NCBI RefSeq assembly: GCF_020329435.1
Contig: NZ_JAGKJK010000008.1
Location: 340,278 to 404,277 of the forward strand
DNA: 64,000 bases
Reading direction: 5' to 3'
Origin: Bradyrhizobium hereditatis
GTDB taxonomy: Bacteria; Pseudomonadota; Alphaproteobacteria; Rhizobiales; Xanthobacteraceae
Part shown: piece by piece, positions 55,022 through 63,822 of the stretch
Layout of the letters: every line of letters starts with the position of its first letter
Numbering within the stretch: position 1 is the stretch's first letter
Notes under the pieces: generated by a model
Databases searched by the model: none
The model's input: only the letters and a program-made list of their open reading frames with translations
What the model was told of the DNA's origin: nothing
Translations under genes and position numbers: made by a program

Positions 55022-55189
55022 TTACTTGATCTTCGCTTCCTTGAATTCGACGTGCTTGCGCGCGACCGGGTCATACTTCTTCTTGACCAGCTTGTCGGTC
55101 ATCGTGCGCGAATTCTTCTTGGCGACGTAATAGAAGCCGGTATCCGCCGTGGAAACGAGCTTGACCTTGATGGTGACCGCTTTGGCCAT
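55022..55189 (-). CDS. rpmG: 50S ribosomal protein L33
   Basis: A short minus-strand frame of 55 residues from ATG 55189 to TAA at 55022 encodes L33: 'MAKAVTIKVKLVSTADTGFY' then 'KNSRTMTDKLVKKKYDPVARKHVEF', ending 'KEAKIK'. This is the Cys-free form, which does not bind zinc. It is part of the large ribosomal subunit near the E site. In alphaproteobacteria rpmG commonly lies next to divK-pleD, as here apart from the inserted genes. A terminator follows. Confidence 0.96.
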   Translation of the reverse strand: MAKAVTIKVKLVSTADTGFYYVAKKNSRTMTDKLVKKKYDPVARKHVEFKEAKIK

Positions 55190-55313
55190 GGTTGAGACCT
55201 CGAATGTATGGAAATCTGGCGCCGGCCAAACCGGCCTGCATTTGCGCGCAACCTAGCTTCTGACAGCCCAAAGTCAAGGTTTTCGGGGCCAATACTGCCT
55301 CGATTCGGGGTAA

Positions 55314-56639
55314 TTAACCCTCAAAGAACCGGTTTTTCGGCCGTGGCAGCCCCAAATTCTCCCGCAGCGTCCGCCCCTCATATTCCTTCCGGAAAATCCC
55401 GCGCTTCTGCAGTTCCGGCACCACCTTGTCGACGAAGTCGTCGAGGCCGGCGGGCAGGAATGGAAACATGATGTTGAAGCCGTCGCTGCCGCGGCTCATC
55501 AGCCACTCCTCCATCTGGTCGGCGATGGTCTTGGGCGTGCCGACAAAGGAAAGCCCGCCATAGCCGCCGACGCGCTGCGCGAGTTGGCGCACCGTGAGCT
55601 TGTCGCGCGCGGCGAGGTCGACCAGGCGCTGGCGACCGCTCTTGCTGGCGTTGGTCTCAGGGATCGGCGGCAATTGTCCGTCGGGATCGAAGCCGGAGGC
55701 GTCTGTGCCGAGCTGCACCGAGAGCGAGGCGATGGCGCTGTCGTAATGCACCCGGCTGTCGAGCAGCGCGCGCTTCTCCTTGGCTTCCTCGACGCTGTCG
55801 CCGACCACGACGAAGGCGCCGGGCAGGATCTTCAGGTGCTCGGGATTGCGGCCGATCTTCTCCATGCGGCCCTTGATGTCGGCATAAAGCTTCTGCCCGT
55901 CGGCGAGGCTGCCGCCGCCGGTGAACACGGCTTCCGCTGTTTCCGCCGCAAGCTGCTTGCCATCCTCGGACGCGCCGGCCTGCACGATCACCGGCCATCC
56001 CTGCACGGGGCGGGCGATGTTGAGCGGCCCGCGCACGGAGAGATATTTGCCCTTGTGATTGAGCACGTGCATTTTTTCGGGATCGAAATAGAGCCCGCTC
56101 TCGACGTCGCGCACGAATGCGTCATCGGCGAAAGAATCCCAGAGGCCGGTGACCACGTCATAGAACTCGCGCGCCCGCTTGTAGCGCTCGGCGTGCTCCA
56201 TATGGTCGTCGAGCCCGAAATTGAGCGCCGCATCCGGATTTGAGGTGGTGACGATATTCCACCCGGCGCGGCCGCCCGAGATGTGATCGAGCGAGGCGAA
56301 GCGGCGGGCGACGTGATAGGGCTCATCGAACGTCGTCGATCCTGTCGCGATCAGGCCGATATGCTCGGTGGCGCCGGCCAGCGCCGAGAGAAGCGTGAAC
56401 GGTTCGAACGAAGTGACGGTGTGGCTGCGCTTGAGCGCATTGATCGGCATGTTCAGCACGGCTAGATGATCGGCCATGAAGAAGGCGTCGAACTTGCCGG
56501 CCTCCAGCTTCTGGATCAGTTGCCTGATGCGCGGAAAATTGAAATTGGCATCGGGCCATGCGCCGGGATAGCGCCACGCACCGGTGTGGATGGAGATCGG
56601 CCGCATGAACGCGCCGAGCTTGAGTTGCCGTTGTGCCAT
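55314..56639 (-). CDS. Flavin-dependent monooxygenase of the NtaA/SnaA/DszA type (LLM class)
   Basis: The product has 441 residues, the usual length. Landmarks are 'LGAFMRPISIHTGAWRYPGAWPDANFNF' (about 8-35), 'FDAFFMADHLAV', 'SGGRAGWNIVTTSNPDAALNFGLDDHMEH' and 'GWPVIVQAGASEDGKQLAAETAEAVF'. Members oxidise substrates such as nitrilotriacetate, pristinamycin precursors or sulfur heterocycles with FMNH2 from a separate flavin reductase. No reductase gene is nearby. The gene sits alone inside the rpmG-Nudix interval and is preceded by palindromic copy D. Confidence 0.93.
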   Translation of the reverse strand: MAQRQLKLGAFMRPISIHTGAWRYPGAWPDANFNFPRIRQLIQKLEAGKFDAFFMADHLAVLNMPINALKRSHTVTSFEPFTLLSALAGATEHIGLIATGSTTFDEPYHVARRFASLDHISGGRAGWNIVTTSNPDAALNFGLDDHMEHAERYKRAREFYDVVTGLWDSFADDAFVRDVESGLYFDPEKMHVLNHKGKYLSVRGPLNIARPVQGWPVIVQAGASEDGKQLAAETAEAVFTGGGSLADGQKLYADIKGRMEKIGRNPEHLKILPGAFVVVGDSVEEAKEKRALLDSRVHYDSAIASLSVQLGTDASGFDPDGQLPPIPETNASKSGRQRLVDLAARDKLTVRQLAQRVGGYGGLSFVGTPKTIADQMEEWLMSRGSDGFNIMFPFLPAGLDDFVDKVVPELQKRGIFRKEYEGRTLRENLGLPRPKNRFFEG

Positions 56640-56769
56640 GGCCCCGTTTCCGTCGCTGTTATTGTTGGGAAAGAGATAGGGAGGGGATTAGGGCAGCGCC
56701 AACAGGCGGCGTCGAGAAGAATTTTGCAATTTAAGGGATTGAGAGAGAACAACTCGACGGTCGTAATAC

Positions 56770-56850
56770 CGTCATTGAGAGCGAAGCGAAGCAATCCATT
56801 GTCACCTCGTACGCGGAAAGATGGATTGCTTCGCTTCGCTCGCAATGACG
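56770..56850. repeat. Dispersed palindromic element, family 1, copy D
   Basis: Arms CGTCATTGAGAGCGAAGCGA...GCAATCCAT (56770-56799) and ATGGATTGCTTCGCTTCGCT...TGACG (56821-56850) pair with one mismatch (A/G in the left arm). It lies between the monooxygenase start and the Nudix stop, both on the minus strand. Confidence 0.9.
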
Positions 56851-56867
56851 GAGGAGAGAGTAGGGGC

Positions 56868-57605
56868 TCACGCCCCCAGCACGTCCTTCTGCATCTTGCC
56901 GCCGTAGAAATGGAAGAACGGCACCGGCGCATCATGGCGGAGCGGGCCGGTGGCGAGGCGACGGTCGAGTTCGGCGAGCACGTTCTTGGTCATGGCATGC
57001 GCGTCGGCGAGTGGCTGCGAGCCGATCTCGACCCATACCAGTTCGACCAGTTCGGCGTCGGCATGGACCACACCTTCGACACGGTGAGCGATGGCCGATG
57101 CATCGGCCGTGAAGAAGCGCGTGTCGAAACGGCGGACGCGGCCAGGCGGCGTGATCGCACGCGCGATCAGAAAAAGGCCGGAGGGATCCGGCAGGAGGCC
57201 CGCTTCCGCGAACGGCTTCCAGGCGCCGTCAAGCTTCACCGCCTTGTCGACCTTGCAACCGAGACAGAGACCCGTTTCCTCGCAGGCCTCGCGGATCGCG
57301 GCAATTGCCAGCGCACGCGCCCGCGATGGCGTGATCTTCGGGCTGCCCTTGAGCAGATTGGCTTCGAGTTCGGCAGGGATCGGCGCAGCGACCGGCACGC
57401 GGTTATCTGATTTATCGACGCGACCGCCCGGGAAAACATATTTGCCCGGCATGAACACGACCTTGTCGTGGCGCTTGCCGACCAGAACCTTCGGCCTCGC
57501 GCCGGAGCGGTCGATCAGGATCAGCGTGGCCGCGTCTTTGGGCCGGAAATAGGGATGGTGATCGGCTTCCTTTTCTTCTTTTACTTCGGTCGCAGCGTCG
57601 TTCAT
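56868..57605 (-). CDS. Nudix hydrolase, NUDT19-like with insertion in the box
   Basis: The product has 245 residues. The Nudix box is split. The Gly pair 'FPGGRVDKS' is at 60-61 and the Arg-Glu-x-x-Glu-Glu helix 'REACEETG' is at 105-112, so about 30 extra residues separate them. This insertion is known from the NUDT19/RP2p type, where relatives hydrolyse CoA or its esters. Catalytic Glu residues are retained. It is the last gene of the topA-rnr-DUF983-Nudix set, 39 bases after DUF983. The exact substrate is unproven. Confidence 0.88.
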   Translation of the reverse strand: MNDAATEVKEEKEADHHPYFRPKDAATLILIDRSGARPKVLVGKRHDKVVFMPGKYVFPGGRVDKSDNRVPVAAPIPAELEANLLKGSPKITPSRARALAIAAIREACEETGLCLGCKVDKAVKLDGAWKPFAEAGLLPDPSGLFLIARAITPPGRVRRFDTRFFTADASAIAHRVEGVVHADAELVELVWVEIGSQPLADAHAMTKNVLAELDRRLATGPLRHDAPVPFFHFYGGKMQKDVLGA

Positions 57606-57644
57606 TCCATCCCCGTTTTGGTGATCTTGTTGCTTCCGGTTTAG

Positions 57645-58085
57645 CTAGACCGGCGGAATGTCGCCAGGGGCATTTTCGTCAAAGCCATGCATGCGCAGCG
57701 CCCACTGGATGCCAACCACGGCGCCCTTGATCGGCTGCAGCAGTACGAGCGATAAGAGGAACGTCACTGGCAAGTAGATCGCCAATTGTAGCCATACGGC
57801 TGGCGAGAAATTGGTTTCGATCCACAAAGCCGCCGGTACCACGATGTGGCCGACGACAACAATCACGAGATAGGCGGGTAGGTCGTCGGCGCGGTGCGGC
57901 GTGAAATCGAGCCCGCATGCAGCGCAATTATCGGCGGTCTTCAGGAAAGCACGAAACATCTTGCCTTCGCCGCAACGCGGGCAGCGGCAGCGAAAACCGC
58001 GCTTCATGGCAGCCCAGAGGTCGCGCTTCTCGGTCTGCACGGCGTCCCGGGTCCAGACCGTCGTCGCAGTATTCACCGTTTCCAT
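57645..58085 (-). CDS. DUF983 zinc-ribbon membrane protein
   Basis: The product has 146 residues. A cytoplasmic zinc ribbon has two CxxC pairs ('CRCPRCGEG' and 'CAACGLDF'), followed by two membrane helices (about 72-92 and 98-120). DUF983 proteins are conserved in alphaproteobacteria next to rnr, but their job is unknown. The start overlaps the rnr stop by 13 bases, indicating coupled translation. Confidence 0.93.
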   Translation of the reverse strand: METVNTATTVWTRDAVQTEKRDLWAAMKRGFRCRCPRCGEGKMFRAFLKTADNCAACGLDFTPHRADDLPAYLVIVVVGHIVVPAALWIETNFSPAVWLQLAIYLPVTFLLSLVLLQPIKGAVVGIQWALRMHGFDENAPGDIPPV

Positions 58086-60406
58086 GACTTGCCCTTCTTC
58101 GATCTGCCGGCCTTGGCTTTGCCCGACTTTTCCTTGCGCGCCTTGCGAACCTTCTCGCGCGGGCTGCGGCCCGGCAGCGATTTCGGGAGCGCTTTGCCGC
58201 CGTCGCGTTTTCTGCCGCGCGGAATGCTTTGGCCTTCCGACAACAATTCGAACCGCAACGCGCCGGCTACTGGTGCAGCTTCTACCAGACGCACGTCGAC
58301 AACGTCACCCAGCCGGTGCATGGCACCGCTGCGTGAGCCGACGAGCGCATGTCGCGTCTCGTCATAGTTGAAGTATTCCGTGCCGAGCGTACGGATCGGG
58401 ATCAGACCATCGGCGCCGGTATCTGATAACTTCACGAACAAGCCCGATCGGGTAACGCCGGAGATTCGGCCCTGAAACGTCGCGCCAATACGGTCGGCGA
58501 GGAAATGAGCGATCAGCCGGTCGGCCGTCTCGCGCTCCGCTTTCATGGCGCGGCGTTCGGTCAGCGAAATCTGCGCCGCAACTTCGCTCAACGTCTCCAG
58601 CGTCTCGTTTTCCGGCAACGCGCCTTCGCCAAGGCCTAGGCTGCGGATCAGTGCGCGATGCACGACCAGATCGGCATATCGCCTGATCGGCGACGTGAAA
58701 TGCGCGTAGCGGCGCAGGTTGAGGCCGAAATGGCCGTAATTTTCCGCCGAATATTCCGCCTGCGCCTGCGAACGCAGCACGACTTCATTCACCAGCGGCT
58801 CATAATCCTCGCCGCGGACCTGGCCGAGCACGCGATTGAACAGGGAAGGGCGCAACGCGCCGGTCTTGGCGAACGGCAGATCCAGCGTCTTCAGGAATTC
58901 CTGAAGATTGTAGACCTTCTCCTGCGTCGGCTCGTCGTGCACCCGATAGATAAGCGGCAACGCCTTCTTTTCAAGCATTTCAGCCGCGGCGACGTTGGCG
59001 AGGATCATGAACTCCTCGATCAGCCGGTGCGCGTCAAGACGCTCGGGCACGATAACTCGGTCGACGGTGCCGTCCGCCTTCAGCAGGATCTTTCGCTCGG
59101 GTAGATCCAGGTCCAGCGGATCGCGCTCGTCGCGCGCAAGTTTTACAAGCGCATAGGCCGCATAGAGCGGTTTGAGGATCGGCTCCAGCAGCGGGCCGGT
59201 GGTGTCGTCAGGCCGCCCGTCGATCGCAGCCTGCGCCTGCGCGTAATGCAGCTTGGCGGCCGAGCGCATCAGCACGCGATGAAAACTGTGCGAGCGCTTG
59301 CGGCCGTCGGCGCCGATCACCAGCCGCACCGCGAGTGCGCCGCGCGCTTCTCCCGGCACCAGCGAGCAGAGATTATTGGAGATGCGCTCGGGCAGCATCG
59401 GCACCACGCGGTCGGGAAAATAGACCGAGTTGCCGCGCATCAGCGCGTCACGGTCGAGCGCCGAGCCTGGCCGTACGTAGAAGGCTACGTCGGCGATCGC
59501 GACATGGACGATGTAGCCGCCCTTGTTGTTTGGATCAGGATCGGGTGCAGCATGCACCGCGTCATCATGATCTTTCGCGTCCGGCGGATCGATGGTGACG
59601 AGTGGCAGATCGCGCCAGTCTTCGCGGCCTTTCAGTGTCGCAGGCTCCGCAGCCTCGGCCTCGCGCAGGGCGGACGGTGAAAAGGCCTGCGGGATTTCAT
59701 GGGCGTGGATCGCGATCAGGCTGATTGCTTTTTCGCTCGCCAGCGATCCAAGCCGTTCCTTTACCCGGCCGGCGGCGAGGCCATAGCCGCGCGAGCGTAT
59801 GGGATCGACGCTGATGAGATCGCCGTCCTCGGCGCCGGCGGTATCCGACGGCGCGATGTTGAGTTCGCGCCCGGCCTGCTTCTTGTCGACGGGAACGAGC
59901 AGACCGCCACCACCGGGCAGTTTGCGGAAGATGCCGAGCACGCGCGTGCGGGCTTGATCGATGATCTTGATGATGCGGCCGCGATAGGGCGCGCCCTCGG
60001 CATCATCAGCCTTTTCGATCCGCAACAGGGCCCGATCGCCGACGCCCGCAGCGGTGCCGGGTTGCAGACGACGCGGTACGTGGATGCGGATCTTCGGCGC
60101 GGGGCCGCTCTGCTCGGTATCCCATTCGGTGGGAGCGGCGAGCAATTCGCCGTCGGTGTCGCGGCCGGTGATGTCGGCGATGACGGTCGGCGGCAGGACG
60201 GCGGTCTCGTGGATTTTCCGCCCGCGCTTGGCGATGACGCCTTCGTCGGCGAGGTCGCGCAGGATGCGCCTCAGCTCCGCGCGGTCGGCATTCTTCAGGC
60301 CGAACTCGCGGGCGATTTCCCGCGTGCCGATCTTGCCCGGATGGGCGCGGATAAAGGCAACGATGGCCTCCCGGCTCGGAAAGCCATGGTCGTGTTTTCT
60401 CTTCAC
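58073..60406 (-). CDS. rnr: Ribonuclease R
   Basis: GTG start directly behind the topA stop codon gives 777 residues. An N-terminal winged helix (about 1-65, 'REAIVAFIRAHPGKIGTREIAREFGL') and cold-shock domains are followed by the RNB catalytic domain with metal ligands in 'IDPPDAKDHDDAVHA'. An S1 domain ('FQGRISGVTRSGLFVKL') and a Lys/Arg-rich tail of about 60 residues end the chain. It degrades structured RNA 3' to 5'. It is translationally coupled to topA and to DUF983. Confidence 0.97.
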   Translation of the reverse strand: MKRKHDHGFPSREAIVAFIRAHPGKIGTREIAREFGLKNADRAELRRILRDLADEGVIAKRGRKIHETAVLPPTVIADITGRDTDGELLAAPTEWDTEQSGPAPKIRIHVPRRLQPGTAAGVGDRALLRIEKADDAEGAPYRGRIIKIIDQARTRVLGIFRKLPGGGGLLVPVDKKQAGRELNIAPSDTAGAEDGDLISVDPIRSRGYGLAAGRVKERLGSLASEKAISLIAIHAHEIPQAFSPSALREAEAAEPATLKGREDWRDLPLVTIDPPDAKDHDDAVHAAPDPDPNNKGGYIVHVAIADVAFYVRPGSALDRDALMRGNSVYFPDRVVPMLPERISNNLCSLVPGEARGALAVRLVIGADGRKRSHSFHRVLMRSAAKLHYAQAQAAIDGRPDDTTGPLLEPILKPLYAAYALVKLARDERDPLDLDLPERKILLKADGTVDRVIVPERLDAHRLIEEFMILANVAAAEMLEKKALPLIYRVHDEPTQEKVYNLQEFLKTLDLPFAKTGALRPSLFNRVLGQVRGEDYEPLVNEVVLRSQAQAEYSAENYGHFGLNLRRYAHFTSPIRRYADLVVHRALIRSLGLGEGALPENETLETLSEVAAQISLTERRAMKAERETADRLIAHFLADRIGATFQGRISGVTRSGLFVKLSDTGADGLIPIRTLGTEYFNYDETRHALVGSRSGAMHRLGDVVDVRLVEAAPVAGALRFELLSEGQSIPRGRKRDGGKALPKSLPGRSPREKVRKARKEKSGKAKAGRSKKGKSWKR

Positions 60407-63181
60407 TTATCCCCGGGCCTTGCCCGCGCTTTGCTTCGCGGGCGCTTTCGATGCAGGAGCGGGCTTTGCTGCCGATGTCTTGGCAGCGGATGCGACCGGC
60501 GCGCGCGCCTTGCTGACGGATCCCGACTTCGGCTTTGCCGCAGCCTTCTTCGCTGCTGCCTTTTTGGCCGGCTTCGGTGCATCTGGCTCGGGCGCTTTCT
60601 TGGCCGTCTTTTCTGTTGTCTTGGCGGCCTTCTTCGGCGCGGCCTTCTTCGCAGGCCGCTTCGCCTTGCCGCCGCCCTTGGCGGCGCGCTCGTCGATCAA
60701 CGCGATAGCTTCGGCCAGCGTAATCGTATCCGGCGTCTTGTCGCTTGGTATCGTCGCGTTGACGCCGCCGGCCGTGACGTAGGCGCCATAGCGGCCGTTC
60801 TTCACCGCGACGGTACCAAGGCTCGGATGATCGCCGAGCGGCTTGCCCGGATCGGCGCCGAAGCGGCGGCCGCTCGGGCCCTTGGCGACCTTCTCGGCGA
60901 TCAACGTCACCGCGCGGTTGAGGCCGATGTCGAATACCTCGTCGCCGGCTTCCAGGCTCGCATAGGTCTTCTCGTGACGAACGAACGGGCCGAAGCGGCC
61001 GATGCCGGCGGTGATTGGCTGGCCGGTTTCCGGATGTTTTCCAATTTCGCGCGGTAGCGACAACAGTTTCAGCGCGAGATCGAGCTCCATGTCGCCCGGC
61101 GACATGTTCTTCGGGATGCCTGCGCGCTTGGGCTTCTCGCCCTCGGGATAGTCCTTCTGCTCGCCGAGCTGGATATACGGGCCGAAGCGGCCGGCCTTCA
61201 CTGTGACGTCGAGATCAGTCTCCGGATCCTTGCCGAGCACACGATCGGCGCTGGCCTCGCCATCGGCAGCAAGCGGGCGGGTGTACCGGCATTCCGGATA
61301 ATTCGAGCAGCCGACGAAGGCGCCGAACTTGCCGGCCTTCAGATTGAGACGGCCGGTGCCGCAGGTCGGGCATTGCCTGGGATCGCCGCCGTCCGCGCGG
61401 GCGGGGTAGATGTGCGGGCCCAGCATGTCGTCGAGCGCATCCAGCACCTCGGCGACGCGCAGGTCCTTTATGTCGTCAACTGCACCGATGAAATCGCGCC
61501 AGAAATCCTTCAGCACCTGCTGCCAGGAAATCTCGTTGTTGGAGATGCGGTCGAGCTGCTCCTCCAGATCCGCGGTGAAATCGTATTCCACATAGCGGCG
61601 GAAGAAGTTTTCGAGGAACGCGACGACGACGCGGCCCTTATCCTCGCCATGCAGCCGCTTCTTCTCCAGCTTGACGTAACCGCGGTCCTTCAGCACCTGC
61701 AGGATCGAGGCGTAGGTCGAGGGACGGCCGATGCCGAGCTCTTCCATCCGCTTGACAAGCGACGCTTCCGAGAAGCGCGGCGGCGGCTCGGTGAAATGCT
61801 GGGTGACGGCGAGGGCCTGCCGCTTCAAGGCTTCGCCTTCGCTCATGGCGGGCAAGCGGCGCGAATCCTCGTCCTCCTCATCATCGCGGCCTTCCTGGTA
61901 CAGCGCGAGAAAGCCGTCGAACTTGATGACCTGGCCGGAGGCGCGCAATTCCAGCACGCGGGAGCCGGCCTTGGCCTCGATATCGACCGTGGTGCGTTCG
62001 AGCTCGGCCGATTCCATCTGGCTCGCGATGGTTCGGATCCAGATCAGTTCATAAAGTTTCGCCTGATCGGGATCGAGGCGGCGGCGCATGTCGGTCGGGC
62101 GGCGCGACAGGTCGGTCGGGCGGATCGCTTCGTGCGCTTCCTGCGCATTCTTGGCCTTGGTCTGGTACTGGCGCGGCGCATCCGGCACATAGGTGTTGCC
62201 GTAATCTTCGCCGATCACCTTGCGAGCCTGCGTGATCGCGGAAGGATCGATCTGCACGCCGTCGGTTCGCATATAAGTGATGAGACCGGTGGTCTCGCCG
62301 CCGATGTCGATGCCCTCATAAAGCCGCTGCGCGATCCGCATGGTGTGCGCCGGCGCAAAGCCGAGCTTGCGGCTGGCTTCCTGCTGCAGCGTCGAGGTGG
62401 TGAAGGGCGCCTGAGGATTGCGGCGCGCGGGCTTTGCCTCCACGGTCGAAACCGTGAAGCTGGCGGCCTCGATCGCGTTCTTGAGCTCCTCGGCTTCCGC
62501 GCCGGAGCCGATGTCGAGCCGCTGGATCTTCTTGCCGTCGGCGCCGACGAGGCGCGCTTCAAAGCTTTCGCCGCGCGGGGTGGTCAGGGTCGCCACTAGC
62601 GACCAGTATTCGCGCGGGACGAATTTTTCGATTTCGAGCTCGCGGTCGCAGACCAGCCGTAGCGCGACCGATTGCACGCGGCCAGCCGAGCGCGCGCCCG
62701 GCAGCTTGCGCCACAGCACAGGCGAGAGCGTGAAGCCGACCAGATAGTCCAGCGCGCGGCGCGCCATATAGGCGTCGACCAGCGCACCGTCGATCTGGCG
62801 CGGGGCCTTCATCGCCTCGGTCACGGCCTGCTTGGTGATGGCGTTGAACACCACGCGCTCGATCTTCTGGTCCTTGAGCGCGCGCTTCTGCTTCATCACC
62901 TCCAGCACATGCCAGGAGATCGCCTCGCCCTCTCGATCAGGGTCGGTTGCGAGAATCAGGCGGTCGGCGCCCTTCAGCGCCTTGGCGATGTCGTTGAGTC
63001 GGCTGGCCGCCTTCGGATCGACCTCCCAGATCATCTGGAAATTGGCCTCCGGGTCGACGGAACCATTCTTGGCGGGGAGGTCGCGGACATGGCCAAACGA
63101 GGCCAGAACCTCGTAGGAGGCGCCCAAATACTTGTTGATCGTCTTGGCTTTCGCCGGCGACTCCACGATGACGATATTCAT
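60407..63181 (-). CDS. topA: DNA topoisomerase I
   Basis: The product has 924 residues. The TOPRIM domain is at the start ('MNIVIVESPAKAKTINKYLG', 'ILATDPDREGEAISWH'). The active-site Tyr is in 'GLITYMRTDG', about residue 303. A C4 zinc finger ('CPTCGTGRLNLK...CSNYPEC') and further Topo_C repeats follow. The last ~120 residues are an Ala/Lys/Pro tail like that of mycobacterial and alphaproteobacterial TopA, which aids relaxation and RNA polymerase contact. It relaxes negative supercoils and leads the operon topA-rnr-DUF983-Nudix. Confidence 0.97.
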   Translation of the reverse strand: MNIVIVESPAKAKTINKYLGASYEVLASFGHVRDLPAKNGSVDPEANFQMIWEVDPKAASRLNDIAKALKGADRLILATDPDREGEAISWHVLEVMKQKRALKDQKIERVVFNAITKQAVTEAMKAPRQIDGALVDAYMARRALDYLVGFTLSPVLWRKLPGARSAGRVQSVALRLVCDRELEIEKFVPREYWSLVATLTTPRGESFEARLVGADGKKIQRLDIGSGAEAEELKNAIEAASFTVSTVEAKPARRNPQAPFTTSTLQQEASRKLGFAPAHTMRIAQRLYEGIDIGGETTGLITYMRTDGVQIDPSAITQARKVIGEDYGNTYVPDAPRQYQTKAKNAQEAHEAIRPTDLSRRPTDMRRRLDPDQAKLYELIWIRTIASQMESAELERTTVDIEAKAGSRVLELRASGQVIKFDGFLALYQEGRDDEEDEDSRRLPAMSEGEALKRQALAVTQHFTEPPPRFSEASLVKRMEELGIGRPSTYASILQVLKDRGYVKLEKKRLHGEDKGRVVVAFLENFFRRYVEYDFTADLEEQLDRISNNEISWQQVLKDFWRDFIGAVDDIKDLRVAEVLDALDDMLGPHIYPARADGGDPRQCPTCGTGRLNLKAGKFGAFVGCSNYPECRYTRPLAADGEASADRVLGKDPETDLDVTVKAGRFGPYIQLGEQKDYPEGEKPKRAGIPKNMSPGDMELDLALKLLSLPREIGKHPETGQPITAGIGRFGPFVRHEKTYASLEAGDEVFDIGLNRAVTLIAEKVAKGPSGRRFGADPGKPLGDHPSLGTVAVKNGRYGAYVTAGGVNATIPSDKTPDTITLAEAIALIDERAAKGGGKAKRPAKKAAPKKAAKTTEKTAKKAPEPDAPKPAKKAAAKKAAAKPKSGSVSKARAPVASAAKTSAAKPAPASKAPAKQSAGKARG

Positions 63182-63411
63182 GTAATTCCAAGGGCTTCCG
63201 GGAAAAGATAAAGGCGGGTTCCGCGAGACTCGCGGCCCACCGTTTCGACCCGAACATGGGTGGTGAGACCGCCCCTGTCAAATCAGCAAATGCCGACAGG
63301 GAACTTTTCGGGGTGACTTAATATCTAGTGAGTTGCGAAATACGCCCTAGAGTTGCGCCTCTAAAGGGGTTATTTCTGCGCCATACTTTGTGTCGTTGGG
63401 ATGCAAGTTGT

Positions 63412-63660
63412 TTGAGCAAGGCTGCTGGCGGCCGGAAGCGGAAAGCTTCAGGCAAGAAACCGGAATCGCCAACCGAAGATCGCGAGCGAGGTGAGGAAGG
63501 CGGCCCGGATGAGGCCGTGGCCTTCATAGCCGAGACCGTTGCCGAACTGGTCAAGCTGGCGGAGCGGCACCGACTCGAGGTGCTCAGCCATTTGCTTGGC
63601 ATGGCGCAGCTCGAGGCGGAAGAGCGCCTGCGCACCCGGAGCAAGCACAAGCTCTCGTGA
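63412..63660 (+). CDS. Small hypothetical protein, TTG start
   Basis: A frame open from 63328 is most coding-like from a TTG at 63412, giving 82 residues: a Lys/Arg-rich head ('SKAAGGRKRKASGKK') and an acidic amphipathic helix ('FIAETVAELVKLAERHRLEVL', then 'GMAQLEAEERLRTRSKHKLS'). The start is uncertain because the ribosome binding site is weak. I do not know the family. It is divergent from topA, with 230 bases between starts. Confidence 0.55.
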   Translation: MSKAAGGRKRKASGKKPESPTEDRERGEEGGPDEAVAFIAETVAELVKLAERHRLEVLSHLLGMAQLEAEERLRTRSKHKLS

Positions 63661-63822
63661 GAGATCGGGCCAACTGCCTAACTCTCCCTCTCCCCGTAAG
63701 AACGCTAGCAGATGCACAGATTGCGGCTGCGACGGAATGACTCGGTGTTTTGATTTGGCCTTCCGCGGCGACGGGCTGCTGTGATTCTGTATCTGGCACT
63801 TCGATTCCATTGAGGTGCCAAG

